The notes below the pieces were generated by a model, which had not been told where the DNA came from, searched no databases, and saw nothing but the letters and a program-made list of their open reading frames with translations. A stretch of DNA of 64,000 nt from Lagopus muta (lineage: Eukaryota; Chordata; Aves; Galliformes; Phasianidae), in assembly GCF_023343835.1 (NCBI RefSeq), contig NC_064437.1:16549501-16613500 (forward strand), written 5' to 3'. Positions 29,401 through 42,200 of the stretch are shown here, in pieces. The stretch's first letter is position 1. Every line of letters begins with the position of its first letter. The position numbers and the translations under genes are program-made.

Positions 29401-32400
29401 AACTGTTTCTCCTTTTCAGTATTACGCTGACAGTCATAACTCCTTTTTTTCATCCAAGCCCTAGAATTTCTGCCCTATTTAGCTGTAGAAGAAAGGGATT
29501 ATATCACTGATAAAAAGATATTTGTGTCTGTTGTTGATTACTGATATATATATATACACACACACACATATATATATATGTATATATATTACTGCCAAAG
29601 TTAAGTGTTCTGGATTACCATTTTTAAGTTGTCATGTGAAAGAGACACGTTAGTTTAGTGTAAAGGGAGACAGTAATGACAATTACATAATGTATTCACT
29701 CTCTGGACATCAGTGTGCTCTGTAAACAACTACTGAAGGACAAATTTTAGTCTATGAATATTGTTATATCTCCAAAAGTCTTGAGAGCAGCCAAGGATCT
29801 TTCACTGCTCTGAAAATGATCATAGTCTGTCATCCCAAATAATCTTAATTTATTTAATGAATGTAACAGTTGCATCTATTTAGTCTTAATCCTTGCACAT
29901 CAAACTGTACAAAAAGTTGTATGCAGAATACTAGTCCTGACTCCAAACTCTTGAGCACACACGCAGAGATGAGTTATTTACTGCTCCAAAAGGTTGTGTT
30001 GGTTTCAGCAGGAGCTGCTCACAAGACATGTTTGCAGCATGTGTGCATATGTTTATAAATGGACTCCGAATGGATTAGATTTTCAAAGGGTAATATAAAT
30101 ATATTGGAAGTGTTGGGATTACTTTTAGGCCCCATGTAAAAAATCTAAAGGAATAGATACTGTTTCCTGTATTGACATTCCAGTTTGGGTAATAACTTCT
30201 CTTACATACTAGAAACCATCACATTTGTTTTCAAAATATCAAGGAAAAAAACAGCAAGAAAGCATCACAGACTTGGTAATGATTTTTGCTTTCCAGTATT
30301 TTGCCAATTTTGTGGTAAATTCATAACATTTTAGCAGTTTTTCTGACATGCTGCCGCTCTTCTTTCTGAAGACCACAACCCCATAGGTCTCCTGTCTGTA
30401 GGGATAGCTAATGCTTTAATTGGTCACTAGATGTTCAAAATGAGTTTCCATCTCTCGAAAGATTAAGTGTCTTAGGGAATTGATTTGGAGCAGTTTCATA
30501 CACGGAGAGTAAATATGAGGGCCTTTAAAAAGCACTGCTAGTCCACAAATCCTTGAAAAACTTGCTTCTAAAATACAAGAAAAAGCAATAGAAAATGTTT
30601 TTTTCTCTCAAATTACATAGGTCTTATATATATGAGAATTTGTTAACTTTCAGAAAGTAAGGAGTGAAATGCTATGAAAAGGCTGAATTTTACCTTAGGA
30701 AAAAATACGTCTTTTATCAGTTTTATTTACAGAGTTAAAATTACTTTATTCCAACTAAAAGGAGCCACAGCCTCCCGCTTTGGGCTCTAACTGAAATGTT
30801 CACATCAACCAATTTCACTGAGAGAGATACTAAGTCAAGCGGTGTTCGAGTCCGAACAGTATTTTCAGTATGTTCCCTAATAACCGTTTTTGTTGAGGTA
30901 ACGTTGTTCCAGTGCTTGTTATGATGCTTACTCTGAAGAAATGAAACAGAATCTTCCAAGCTGATAATTTCTGGGTGTACGTTATAGATGATATCACAGA
31001 AGGCTGGATGAGTTAAGGTAATTTGTTTTTTATCCAAAGGTATAAATATAGCATATGTTTAGTATATATTTTACTCTGTCCTGATAACCGAGGTAAAACA
31101 TTGTGGAGTAATTCAAAGATGATGTGAATCACTTGGGTATTCTTATTAGTCTTGAATTCATGAAGTTGTATTTGATAGGGTTCTAGAATGCTGTTATATA
31201 ATGGAAGTGGCCCTTCAAATTAGCCATGTTTCTAGTTTAGAAGATGCCTATAAATGTGTATCTAGGCATATAGCTTCCTGAGCTTGTGTGGATGATTTTC
31301 TTACCTGTGTAAGCATATTTGGGTAAAATCTTTGCAAGTTCCTGGATCTACCATCAATTCCTGGGGGTGCATAACTTTCTATTTAAGTATCTGTGTCTTA
31401 GGACCAGCCTCTATTCCAGGTAAAGAACTGGCACAAGACTTAGGCATAAACAGGTGAATTGGACCTGATCAGATGAATTCTTAATGAGATCTGTAGAGAT
31501 ACTGTCCTTCAGCTCTCTCTTTTCCAGCAGCAGCTGAGCCATCACACCTGTGCTGTGGTTATGGGTTTTTCATTATTGTTTGATTCATGAATGGGCATCT
31601 CAAGTGATTTTCAGGCTCTTAGTGGTTCTTTAATGTGTTCTAGAGTACATACTTTAGGACTGCTTATAATTTGTGACAGCTGGCACAGGAGGTTGAATGG
31701 CATGAAAATGATAGCAAAAATATGTAGATGGATGGTCCAGATCAATGTGTTTTTTTCGAATGTCTGTCTTCTCTGTCATTCACAACTTGGTTTAAGGGGA
31801 GAGCGGGTCTAAATGCATGCTTTTATATGTAACCGCTAGTGATTGTCAACGTAACCCCTGATTGACTGGGAGTCGTAATTACAGTGAGTGGAAAGGAAAG
31901 GATGCTACTTCTGCAAATAACACTGGGGAGATTAATCTTTCTGGTATATGAAAGGTTGTGTTCTGTTTGCCTTGTCAGGCAAAGTGGAAAATACTGATAC
32001 AGTCAGTGGTATATCAATTTATGACAGGGTGCTGGAGATGTTTTAATACAGAGTAACTCCAAAAAGTGGGGTTTTTGGACTTTATTTGCCATGTGTTGAT
32101 GGGAAAGCAGCCATTTAGAGAAATGAATATAGCTAATGTTTTTCTATCAAACACTGCAATGTTTGAAGAAATTAAAATAAAAAAAAAAGGGAAAATAGAT
32201 CTTGAGTTCCAGTTTAATAATAATGGAATATGAAGGCCAGATCGTAACTGTAGAAGTTCATTTCAAATTTAAATATTTAGCGTTTTCACTAGTCTGTGAA
32301 TACAAGAAAATTTATTACATTAAGATGGAATTTAGATCTTTGACATGAAGCTGATATTTTCATAGTGTGAAAAATATCAAGCTGACATTATACTGTCTCA

Positions 32401-33400
32401 TTTGATGACTTCCAAATGTCAGAGTGCAGTAACTTATTCATAGGGACCTCAATGTCTTGTGATAGTGTCAATTTAGAAGACATTTACATCGACTTTTTTT
32501 ATTTAAACATGTAAAATGGAATATGCAAAGTGGATGAGAAGGGGGAAAGACCAGGGGCAAGAAAGTTCTCAGTAATAGAATGAAGCACTTCTAAGGCTAA
32601 TTTCCACAAAGCCTTCTGAACAGCTGCATGGACTGCTGCTTTGCAGTGCTTCTGACGGCTCCAGGCTTACGTCTGTGCATGTTATTCACTCGTTCCCCGC
32701 TCAGCATTTCTTGGTATTTCAACAGAACTTAAGGTATTAAAAATAGTATAATATGCTTTGCTGAATAAATAAGCCACCCATCCCTTGCTTCTAAGTGATT
32801 TGTAACAAACTTCAGTGACGCACGCCCGCTGCTCTCTAACCTTTCAGCCTCCTGTTGCGTTTCCAGCTGGGGGAAAGCGCCGAATAATACCCCTGAGATA
32901 GCTGTATGTGGTGTCATTCCTGTAGCAGGCCTCAGCCAGATGAGAACCATCCAGGAGAACCATCCACGCACCATCACTGACTGAAAGAGCAAAGTCCAGT
33001 TCCACAGAGGCTCTCTGTGTTGTGTACTGATGCCAACAGCTGGGGCTGACCTGGAACTCCTTGCCATCACTGCTGCTGTACCAATGTCTATGCTGACGTG
33101 CACAGGTGTGCACATACATCTCTCTGTGCGGTTTGCTCAGCCATGTGGAGCTGAAGCACAGCTCTGATGGCGTTTCTGGTATGCCCACTGCATGCTGCGT
33201 TTCCAAGCCGAGCTGTGGCTGCGTAGGGCAGCTCCGTGTTCCTGCGTGCGCCTCGGCGGGAGGGGAGGACCGGCTTCTGGCACATGGGTGGTCATGACAC
33301 TACTTATCGCGAGCGCTGTTGTGCGGTACGGCTCTGCATAGAGCATACCAGAAATTGTCATGTTAACTTTTATACCTAGGAACCTTTTTTTAAAAACTGC
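26470..33400. other. Intergenic: HCCS to RWDD3
   Basis: About 6.9 kb of mostly AT-rich sequence. It includes a TA/CA/TA microsatellite near 29544-29589 and a GC-richer block at 32700-33300 with two overlapping minus-strand ORFs of 120-128 codons. No gene recognised; no CR1-type 3' end seen. Confidence 0.7.
29543..29589. repeat. Compound (TA)n-(CA)n-(TA)n microsatellite
   Basis: Alternating TA repeats, then about six CA units, then TA repeats with one TG interruption. Alternating purine-pyrimidine sequence of this kind can form Z-DNA or a cruciform. Confidence 0.9.
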
Positions 33401-33480
33401 CTGGCGGTGCCGGAGCGGGGGGACCACTGCACCCAGTGCAGGGCCGCGGCCGCAGCCCGCACAGCCCGGGGGCTGCCGGA

Positions 33481-33492
33481 CAAAATGGCGGC
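33481..33492 (+). promoter_or_regulatory. RWDD3: YY1 site
   Basis: CAAAATGGCGGC matches the YY1 consensus AANATGGCGGC, about 214 bases before the RWDD3 ATG. Confidence 0.75.
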
Positions 33493-33705
33493 GGCGCCAC
33501 GCGGCAGCTGAGGCTCTGCTTCCGCCCCGGTGCAGCCTGCGGCCGGCAGCTGGCTCGGGGCTGGCCCAGGTCCCGCACCCTCGCACGTCTCTGCCCTTCT
33601 CACGGCCCTCCGCGTCCGCCTAAGCCGAGGGGAGGCGGAAGGCCGCGCCGTGCCACCGCCCCTAGGCGCAGCTGCAGGCGGGGCCGGCTGCGGGCGGGCG
33701 CGGCC

Positions 33706-33790
33706 ATGTCGGAGCAGGCGCTGGAGGAACTCTCGGCCCTCGCCGCCATCTATTGCGAGCCGGGCGCCTGCGAGGTGCTGGCGACCTCAG
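33706..33790 (+). CDS. RWDD3: RWDD3 coding exon 1
   Basis: Codes [20 protein letters not shown] then ACEVLATS plus one base of a Glu codon. Donor GTGAAG starts at 33791. It is shorter than the ORFs passing through it, and the phase fits exon 2 exactly. Confidence 0.93.
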
Positions 33791-36700
33791 GTGAAGGAGG
33801 CTACTGTTCCGCGCGGCCCGGTTCCCGAGCGCTTCCCACTCGACCCGGCGCCGTCCCGCTGCCCCAGGCCCAGCGGCCGCTTCCACGGGGGTTCCGAGCG
33901 CCGCCGTCCGCCTTGGTGCGCTGCTGGCCGCCCGCAACGACAGGAGGCGCTGCGGGGCCGCTCCTCGCGCGGGGCCGGGCTGCGGCGCGGGCTGCTCGGG
34001 CGGCTGTGCTCGCTGGGTTTACGGCGGCGTGCGGCTGGCTGGTGCTGCGCGTTTGCCATAGGGTGGAAAGTGAGCAGATCTGTAGCGCTCCGGGATGCTG
34101 CAGGCCAGGAGCTCAGTGGCACGGGTTGTCTCGGGGTCCCCCTCCCCGGATCCCGGGCCGTGGCCCTGGGCAGCCTGAGCTGGGCTTCGGGCGACCGACC
34201 TGACGTCGGTCCCCGCTGCTGTGTGAACAGCCCTTGCTGCTTTGGTGTGCAGTGGCATGGGGCTGCCCTGCGGTGACTCGTTGTTAACGGTTACTAAGAA
34301 ATTCATTGAATAAGCACCATTTTTTTATTTGAAAATAGCCGTCGAAATAGATCCCCGGAGAACAGTAGGCCGTTATTTGAAAGGAAGGCGGGTAGACAGC
34401 CTCCGATGGACGCAGACATCAGTGCGTGCATGGAGAGCAATCAGCCGGGGTAGCCTACAAGTGGGGCAGGTTTGTGTCTACATCTGCAGCACACCTCTTG
34501 CCCTGGTTGTCTTTTTTTTTTTTCTTTTTTTTTTCAGTGGGCATTTAGAGGTGTATTTTTCAAATGTAATTGATGAAATGCCTCAACTGCGTTTTGTTTT
34601 CTAAAAGACATTGAGTTCAGATGCGTTATTTCAGGCGCTAATTGAAAATACAGTATCTAGGCTTAACAGATACTTGTAACAAATGTCAGCGTATCTGAAC
34701 ATTGTGTATGCACGGCTGTTTCTCCATCTCTGTGCTTCACATACAGCAGAATGTTTTCGAGTTAGTAAACTACCAGGATGTAAAAGGCTTAGAAGCCTTC
34801 CAGGGACATCGTGAAGTGTCATGGATGCTTAATACAGACAGGCTGGTACATCTGTATTAGTGTTGTGTGACTTTGTGAGGTTGTTCCCATGATATGTTAG
34901 GACCATGAATATCTGATTGATTTCCATTGTTTTCAGCTGGAATTGAAAAGCTTCCTTATAGGATTGTTGGAAGTTTTTTTATGTTGTGAATTTTTGTTTT
35001 GGAGTTACGAAAGCCGTAAGTTAGTCTAAAGTAGGGTTTTGCTGTATTTACAAACTTATATTTGCTTAATCTTTTCAAACCATAGAAATTGTCATTGACA
35101 AAACAGTGCATGGGGGTAACTTCAGTGAGGCTGATTCTGCTCTCTCATATGTTAAGAGTAATTTGGGTGTAGATCTGTTGAATCAAAAAGGAGACTATTG
35201 AGGGTTTATGGTTTTGAGGAATAGAAGAAAATGCTTTACCTCAGCTGCCCAGCATTTGACAATGAAATATTCAGAATATAAAATATGTTTTTAACCAAAC
35301 CAACGTGTTGATGAATTTAAGTAAATTAATTATGGCATATCGTTCTTATCTTCCATGTCTATTTAGAAAGATTAGCATTAGAGATAGAAATCCATAATTT
35401 ACTTTTAATCTGTTATTTTCTGGTTTACTTATCCAGTTTGCTATAAAATATATTTATATATTCCAAGCTCGTACTTTAATAGATGCCATTTTCTGAATAT
35501 AAAAATAGTCTGCGTTTGTTGCACAAAATGCCTTTGGGCAGGAGAGGAGGGGGATATCTGTCTGGCTGTCATGGAACATAAGAAAAAATCTGAAGTATGC
35601 TAGAGCTAAATATACTGATAAGCGTGCTGCTGTGGGTGAAAATAGGTTAAAATGTATTGAGTTTAGTCGTATTAGCACATTAAATGCCAATAGGGGTCAT
35701 ACCCAAACCTTTATTTCAGAAATAATCACCATTTTGCTGGGAAGGCAGCTCAGACCTTGCACTGTGTGCAAACAAAGGATACATTTCTTCAGAGCCTTGT
35801 TACAAAGGATGACAAGTGTCACTCTTTGTTCTGCCGGCAGTCTGCAGTGCAGGCTGGTGCAGAATGTGGGCACCACTGTGCTTAAATAAACTTTGCACAC
35901 CACATGTTTTGAACAAGTTCTCCTTTTTAAAAGTAAGTCTGAAGCAGATGTAAATGGACGTGGCCAGGCTCAGAGGAATCTGCTTTGGGACATGAGGCTG
36001 CACGGCTGCTCTGAGACCATCGTGCAGGGAAAGGTGTGAGGATGTGGCAGGCAAATGGGTGCATGTATGGCAGTGGCAGGTCCTTGCTGAAGAAGCAAGG
36101 TTGGCCCGGCTGCTTCTTCAGTTCACTTGTAGGCTTTGTGTTTCAAAGTATATAGGCAACATGGTGTAAAATGAAGCGGCTGTTGGGCAGGCATCAGGTG
36201 ATACTGATGTTCAGCCAGAGGCTGGGGGCCTGGCAGCCCATGCTATCGTAATGCTGTACTTCAGTTATTGAGTTTGGAGGGTTTGCTCGTTTTATTTTGT
36301 GACTGCTCTGCCTTTGAGTATTCTTTGTGTGAATCAGGAAGGAAGTTTGGAAGCAGACCTTTGGCTAAGCTCTCTCAAGTACATCTGTCTGTCCAAGTCA
36401 CTTTTAGTGTCTTTCACTTCACAGTGTTTAAATATAAAGTCACAGAGAGCGCTGAGGTTGGTTAGCGGTGTCAGCAATGCTAATCAGACATAATTCAGCA
36501 AACTGTCATGTGAAGGAAGGTAAGGTAGGGGGGGAAGGCAGCACGTCACTTCAAAAGAGCTCCTCAGAAACTCATCTCAGCTCTCGTCTCCCTTTCAAAT
36601 CTGGCTTCTCCTGCCCTCCTAGAGTGAATCAGCCTGACACGGTAGCAATTTTTGTGAGAATTGGGGTGAAGTGTTTGGAATGCATCAAAGGGGTGAAGCA

Positions 36701-39166
36701 GAGAACATGTGAGGAAGTTCACCTTTTATCTGATATCTTCTGTTTTGATTGCAGAGGAGGTTAGGTCTTTGTCCCCTCTTTTCACATTATCAAGTTTTGT
36801 GTTTTTTTTTTTTTTCCTGTGAAACAAGAAGGGGTTTATTGCAGGAATTACTGTCCTTTCATATTCACTGATTTAAATTATGTGATATATCAGGAGAATG
36901 TGGTCTTTTCTCCTGTATGCTTACGCTGTATACTTTTCATGTTGAATATCATTCTGTTCTGGAGTACACTGAGAACATGTTTTGAGTACCTATGCAGGTG
37001 TATAAACATGAACAATGGATATATATATGGATATATGTATGGATGTGTGTAGTATTTTGGATCAAATGTACAACAGATATTTTGATTGTCTCAGTCCCAC
37101 TGTTGAGAATGTGGAGAAGTTGACAAAATAACTAAATGTAATTTCTCAGAAAGTTGCAAGGGATGAAGAATTTGTAACTTTTTTTCTTTCCTTGTCTCTT
37201 TTCTGTGTTAAACTTCCTTTGAATGGTTAAATCTTCAAAAATACACAAGATTGTGCTGGCATTGATGGTAAAAGCCCTACTGTTTTTTCTAGGAGCACAG
37301 TTACAGCAGTGCTCTTTCCCTCTTTCCACTTGTCCTTGTTGCTGCTACTGAGCTGTAGAACCCGACTTAAGTTTTTAGGACAATTCTTTGTTACTGGCTT
37401 GAGTAGACTTTAAAGGAGCCAAGAAGTGTGAATGCTTTTTGGAATGTGTTAAATAATTTTCCTTCCAGTATGATATGGAAGTGTTTCATTTTAGGATTCC
37501 CTGCAAGTGAAGCTACAGTTATTGGTTGCACCTCCTCATCCCTCCAAGAAAAACACTACGTTTTTAGTACAGAATGACATTGAGTTGAATTGATAAAAGA
37601 CGATAGCAAAACTTAATAATTTTCAACTTTAAGCAAACTATTAATGTTTATTTTTTGTACTTTCCAGAAACAGATGGAGTCACATTTAGGATTCAAATCA
37701 GCGTGAAAGAGCTACTGGATGCAGATATACTTTTAAAGCTGCTGTTTCGTTTACCAGTCAATTATCCATCAACTCTACCAGAAATTTCTGTTAGCTCAGA
37801 CCAGCTTACAAGGGCCCAGTGTATGGACATAAAAGATAAATTACTTGAACAAGCAAAGAAGCATCTTTCTGAACCCATGGTGCATGAACTGGTTCTTTGG
37901 ATACAGCAGCATCTTAAGTATATCATTAAGCAACCAGCAACAGTTTGCAATGAAAAAACCGCTTTGTCAAAAGGGGCAAGTACAGAGGATGCTGTCTGGA
38001 TGCTCCTTTTGCATTTAGATCACATGAGAGCGAAGGCAAAATACGTCAGAACTGTGGAAAAATGGGCTTCAGATCTAAAACTGACTGGAAGACTGATGTT
38101 CATGGGCAAGATAATATTGATTCTTCTTCAGGGTGACAAGAGCAACATTAAGGTGCAGGAACAATGAATGTTGACTAGTTCTATTGATTTACTACTGAAA
38201 CCTGTGTCTGAATATTTTCTGTGTGTTTTTCCAAGATTAGCAATTTTGGAAGCAGATTGATCAATAGGAGAATAGGAAGGCCCAACAACTTGATTCCATG
38301 TTTAAGAAAAATAAGTTATTCTGTAAGAAAGAAACCAGTGAAGCCTGTGGCTCATATCCTGTTGGATTCTGCTCTTGCATTCCCCTGTGTTTCCTGACTG
38401 TAATATGCTAGATTCAGTCTCCTTGTTTCTGAAACACCCCACGAAATAACCCGAAGCCAGGAAATTTGTGATCAGAAAGTAATAACAGATACTAGTAGTT
38501 AATTCCTAGCTGTCTTCTTCCTTGTCACCAAGTACAGTGGTGCTCCTACTGTACTTTTGAACTTGTGTTTATGTAGTCCTGCTGCATTAGGCAGGCCTTA
38601 TAAGGTGATACTGGAGGAGAAAGTTTTAATCTTTCAAACTCAATGTTTTCTAGATTATTTAAGACTGTGCTCAGCTTCAAGGTGATGTGTTGAAACAGGC
38701 ATGCATTTTTTGGGATGAACTTTCAATATGTGATTACTGTGTTCTAAAAAGATCTTTGTTTCATATGGATTTCTGAGTTTCACTAAACTTCAAAGATGCT
38801 GGCTGACATTTAATATTTTGTTCTTTTTGACACTTAGGAGTACTTGATTCTTCAGAAAACTTCTAAGGTAGATGTGGACTCGAGCGGAAAGAAATGCAAA
38901 GAGAAAATGATTAGTGTACTGTGTGAGACAAAAGTACAGTCACAGCATAAAAGGTATAATTTAATACTGTTGTGGATAGAAAAGTAACTGAATCGATAAT
39001 TACATTCTGACAAACCGAGGCATATTCATGAGTTTCTCTTGTACAATGTAGATTTCAGATGTTTGAAGTCAAAGAATATTCAACGCTGGATGAGCTACAA
39101 AAGGAATTTGAAACTGCAGGACTTGCAAATCTCTTCTCTGAGTTTGTGCCTCCTCTCTTAAAATAA
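33706..39166 (+). CDS. RWDD3: RWD domain-containing protein 3 (RSUME), complete, four coding exons
   Basis: Exons 33706-33790, 37668-38152, 38838-38953 and 39052-39166 join in frame to 266 residues plus TAA (human is 267). RWDD3 binds the SUMO E2 enzyme UBC9 and enhances SUMO conjugation; known targets include IkB and HIF-1alpha. The N-terminal RWD domain spans about residues 5-112, with the ELSALAAIY opening helix and the diagnostic YPSTLP turn at 61-66. The C-terminal domain is strongly conserved (WASDLRLTG-like segment reads WASDLKLTG, then [27 protein letters not shown]). The start MSEQALEEL lies in a CpG island in GGCCATGT context and aligns with the human start. An AATAAA lies almost on the stop and another ~60 bases on. 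Confidence 0.96.
33791..37667 (+). other. RWDD3: RWDD3 intron 1
   Basis: Intron of 3877 bases. The first ~450 bases are still CpG-rich; the rest is AT-rich with poly(T) runs near 34510-34535 and 36802-36815. No other coding sequence recognised. Confidence 0.85.
37668..38152 (+). CDS. RWDD3: RWDD3 coding exon 2 (main RWD and part of C-terminal domain)
   Basis: Acceptor CTTTCCAG ends at 37667 and the donor GTGCAG starts at 38153. It codes 161 full codons, including [30 protein letters not shown] and [19 protein letters not shown]. Reading through the donor adds VQEQ and a TGA at 38165-38167, so retained-intron transcripts would give a ~194-residue short form. Confidence 0.97.
38153..38837 (+). 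other. RWDD3: RWDD3 intron 2
   Basis: Intron of 685 bases beginning GTGCAG and ending CACTTAG. Nothing else seen. Confidence 0.9.
38838..38953 (+). CDS. RWDD3: RWDD3 coding exon 3
   Basis: Codes [20 protein letters not shown] then [18 protein letters not shown] and two bases of Arg. The acceptor ends at 38837 and the donor GTATAA starts at 38954. Almost identical to human. Confidence 0.96.
39052..39166 (+). CDS. RWDD3: RWDD3 coding exon 4 (last)
   Basis: Acceptor AATGTAG ends at 39051. It completes Arg, then codes [20 protein letters not shown] and [17 protein letters not shown], with TAA at 39164-39166. Confidence 0.96.
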
Positions 39167-39223
39167 AAATAAAGCACTGGACTCCATGAGAAAAGTAGTA
39201 TTTGACTGCAGATTCTTCTGGGA

Positions 39224-39229
39224 AATAAA
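39224..39229 (+). terminator. RWDD3: RWDD3 poly(A) signal
   Basis: AATAAA in GGAAATAAAGAC about 60 bases after the stop. Another AATAAA at 39168-39173 nearly abuts the stop. The resulting 3' UTR would be short, about 80-90 bases. Confidence 0.65.
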
Positions 39230-42200
39230 GACTATTTTGACAAGCAAACTTATCTACAAAAAAAGAAAAAGAAAAAAACAACCAGGAGTTGCAATAATGA
39301 GAAAGCAACATATACGTTAAGAATTGATTTTTTGACTTCTGTGCATACTATAACTTTTTCAGAAGAATGTGGAATTAATTATGATATTTGCATGATAAAT
39401 ATGAAATATTAGGAGAAAACAATGTTAGAATAATAATCTTTCAGTAGAGCTGTTTTACAGTCCTGATTTTCAATGCTTTGTTTTTCATCTCTTGTGATGG
39501 TGGTCTTCCATAATGGCTTGCTAGAAATTGTGACTAATTTCATTTTGGAAGCCTATGTAAAGGTATTTTTCTAAAAAGCATAGCAAACAGATCTTAGCAT
39601 GAGAGGACAGCATATACTTAACAAGCTTTAGGTGTTTGTCTGCTAACATTTCTTTCTCTATTTACTTGAATCTATAAATACTTGAATGTTGATTTAAAGA
39701 AAGAGCTCATGTGACTTCGGATATAAAAATCCTAGAAATGTTTCTCTTAATTTTAGTTTTTATTGTAAAATGTATGAAACCGCTGAAGTGGAGAATTTAA
39801 ATTGATTTAAAAACTGTGTATCGGCTGAGATGAAAGCCAGTTGTAGAGTTTTCTTTGGTGGTTGTATGTCCTCAGCCAGATCTTTAAAATCCTCTGGTGT
39901 TCTGGAAATAGAACAGTAAGGAACTTTGTTCCAACCCATATCAACATCTTGGCTATTTAAGTCTAGCTGGGGCCTTACCCAGCTTGCATATAAATCAGCT
40001 GAATATTCTTTCTGTTAATTTTGGGAATTGAATGGCATGATTTTCCTTGTCACATGATCTCAAGTTGTGTATGACTGCAGAAGTAACTGAGGCATACAGT
40101 TATGTCTATCTTTCTTGCAAATGTAGGTGCAGACTCTTCTCAAACTTCTTCCTCACTACTGTAAAAGCTATGACATTTAGCTGCTTTACAAAAGCCATTT
40201 GTGGGGTAAGCGGCTCCAGTCACACTTGGTTGTAAACTCGTGTTTACAACATTTTCTGGAATGTTACTTTTACCTGATGCCTTCTTGTTCAACTGTTTGG
40301 ACAGGGCTTTTCAAAGAAGCTATGTGATTTTTGTATTCCAGGAGCCATAGAAAGAAATATAGAAAACAATCACGGTGCCATTATCACAGGTGACTTTTTT
40401 ACTTACTAACTTACACTGGTCAAATAAACAAGTCTAGTGCAGAAAGTACTGTGGTATTTATGCTTGATTTGATGTGCTTCAGAAGAATTACAAATCTGAT
40501 CAGCTTGATACTATTCAGACAGCAAAGAAGAACATGAAAACTGATGTCAGTCTGATTCTGTCAAAGCAAACGTTTTTGCCTACCCGTCAATCAGTCACTT
40601 ATTTTGAAGGATAGGAGAGATATCTTGTGTTCAGACAAGTAAACAATATTTTTAAAGGTTGTTCTTTTGGAAGAATGTTGCAGCTGTCTGTTAACAGATG
40701 GTATGTTTGCATTTATTGGTAAAAGAGATGGGTAAGCCTGTGAGCCCCTGGGGCACAGAAGTCATCGAAATGCATGCTGTGGTGCATGTTCCTCCCTCCA
40801 AAGGAAGTGAAGGAGACATAGAAATACAAAACGCGAGGAAACGAAGCCAAAGCTCCCGAGAATTGTTAAGAGGGCATGTCTCAGTGTCTGAAAAGTAAGT
40901 GAAATATATATACTTACTGGAGTACCACATTTTACTTGCAAAAAAAGGAAAAAAAAAAAAAAAGAAAAGAAAAAACTGCACAGAAAAATGTTTTAACAAA
41001 TAAAAAGCTAACTTTCTTGTGAATATTACAATATAAACAATCTTTGAACAGTTTGTTTAGTGAAGTCTTATTTCCTATGGACTGGCTTGTGTCTAAATTG
41101 TATGCATGAAACCTTTCCTGTAGGCAAGGCACTCATGACTGCTTTCCCAGGGGGATTTCCCTGTGTCTGATACTGGCTATGATCTGCATAAATCATTAAA
41201 GGATCAGTAATATTTTTCTTCTCAGTGTGCTACCTGTGTTCATCAAACCTGTTAGAACTTCCTTCAATCGTTAACCTCATTTTACTTGGAATGAGTAGAA
41301 TTTAAAACTTAAAGAAAAAGTAGTAAAAATATGCATGCTTCGTTATGGGCAGCACAGCCATATAATCATACCTTGCTGTGGAAGTCAGGCTGTATTGAAA
41401 GCTGTAGCAGTAGGACTGATGATAAACAAGTTTTTTTAGGATAAAACTGTGGTTTAATTGGCCTCTATGAATCCCTTGTTTTATTAAGTGTGAAGAAAAC
41501 AAAAGATGGAGTATGAAAGGTACACTGACACTGGGGTAAAAACTCAAACTGAACATCAGCCCTACTTGCACAGTTGTTCTTATGTGAATGCATTGCATCC
41601 AGAGCATCTGTTCTAATCTTAATGAGGTGTGCTCTGCTCCACAGAAGGATGTGCTTCCCCCAGCCTTGGGTGGGCGCCTGTTGTTTCCAGAGATGTATCT
41701 AGATGTCTCAGGCAGTTTTGTTACTATAAGGCATGTTTAGAGGGAGGCAATGGAATACAACTCCCTTCTTTCTTTATCATCTTTGAAAACATTATTTGTA
41801 ATATGTATGGACTGTAGATAAGGGTTGTAATTGATAGATCTTGAAAAGGAATCTGTATGAGCAGCCAACCAGGATAGTTTCATGGCTTCAGTGGAAGTAA
41901 TGCAGGGTTCCAGATGAGGGAAGTACTTTTTCTGAGGGGCGTCATCCTGGGATTTTTGGGAGTTTGTAAGTCTCTTTCCCCTCTCCACCTATTCAGTCTC
42001 ATTCAAGATTATAGGTTCCTCCCTCCCTGCTCCCTATTTGTTTTTGTTATTCCAAGGGAGATGAGACACTGTAAGATGAAAATCATTGATTAAAAAATTA
42101 ATTGAAAGTGGATTTGTTGTTTTTTTTGTGTGTGTGTGAATAAAGCTAATTTTTGTATTTCTATAGTTTTATGTCGTTTTCCCATAACAAGGCTGTATCT

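Larger units (their letters stand above)
33400..33960 (+). promoter_or_regulatory. RWDD3: CpG-island promoter of RWDD3
   Basis: CpG-dense island around the first coding exon. CAAAATGGCGGC at 33481-33492 is an excellent YY1 site of the kind found just downstream of start sites in TATA-less promoters, so transcription probably begins near 33470 with a ~235-base 5' UTR. A second, reverse YY1-like core (GCCGCCATCTA, 33742-33752) lies within the coding sequence. The long ORFs on both strands here are GC artefacts. Confidence 0.85.

Noticed and set aside
30845-30862. tRNA B-box-like GTTCGAGTCCGAAC
   Set aside because: No A-box, acceptor stem or cloverleaf could be formed around it.
33436-34276. 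ORFs of 248-255 codons over the RWDD3 CpG island
   Set aside because: They run through the real exon 1 and its donor into the intron; composition reflects GC-rich DNA.
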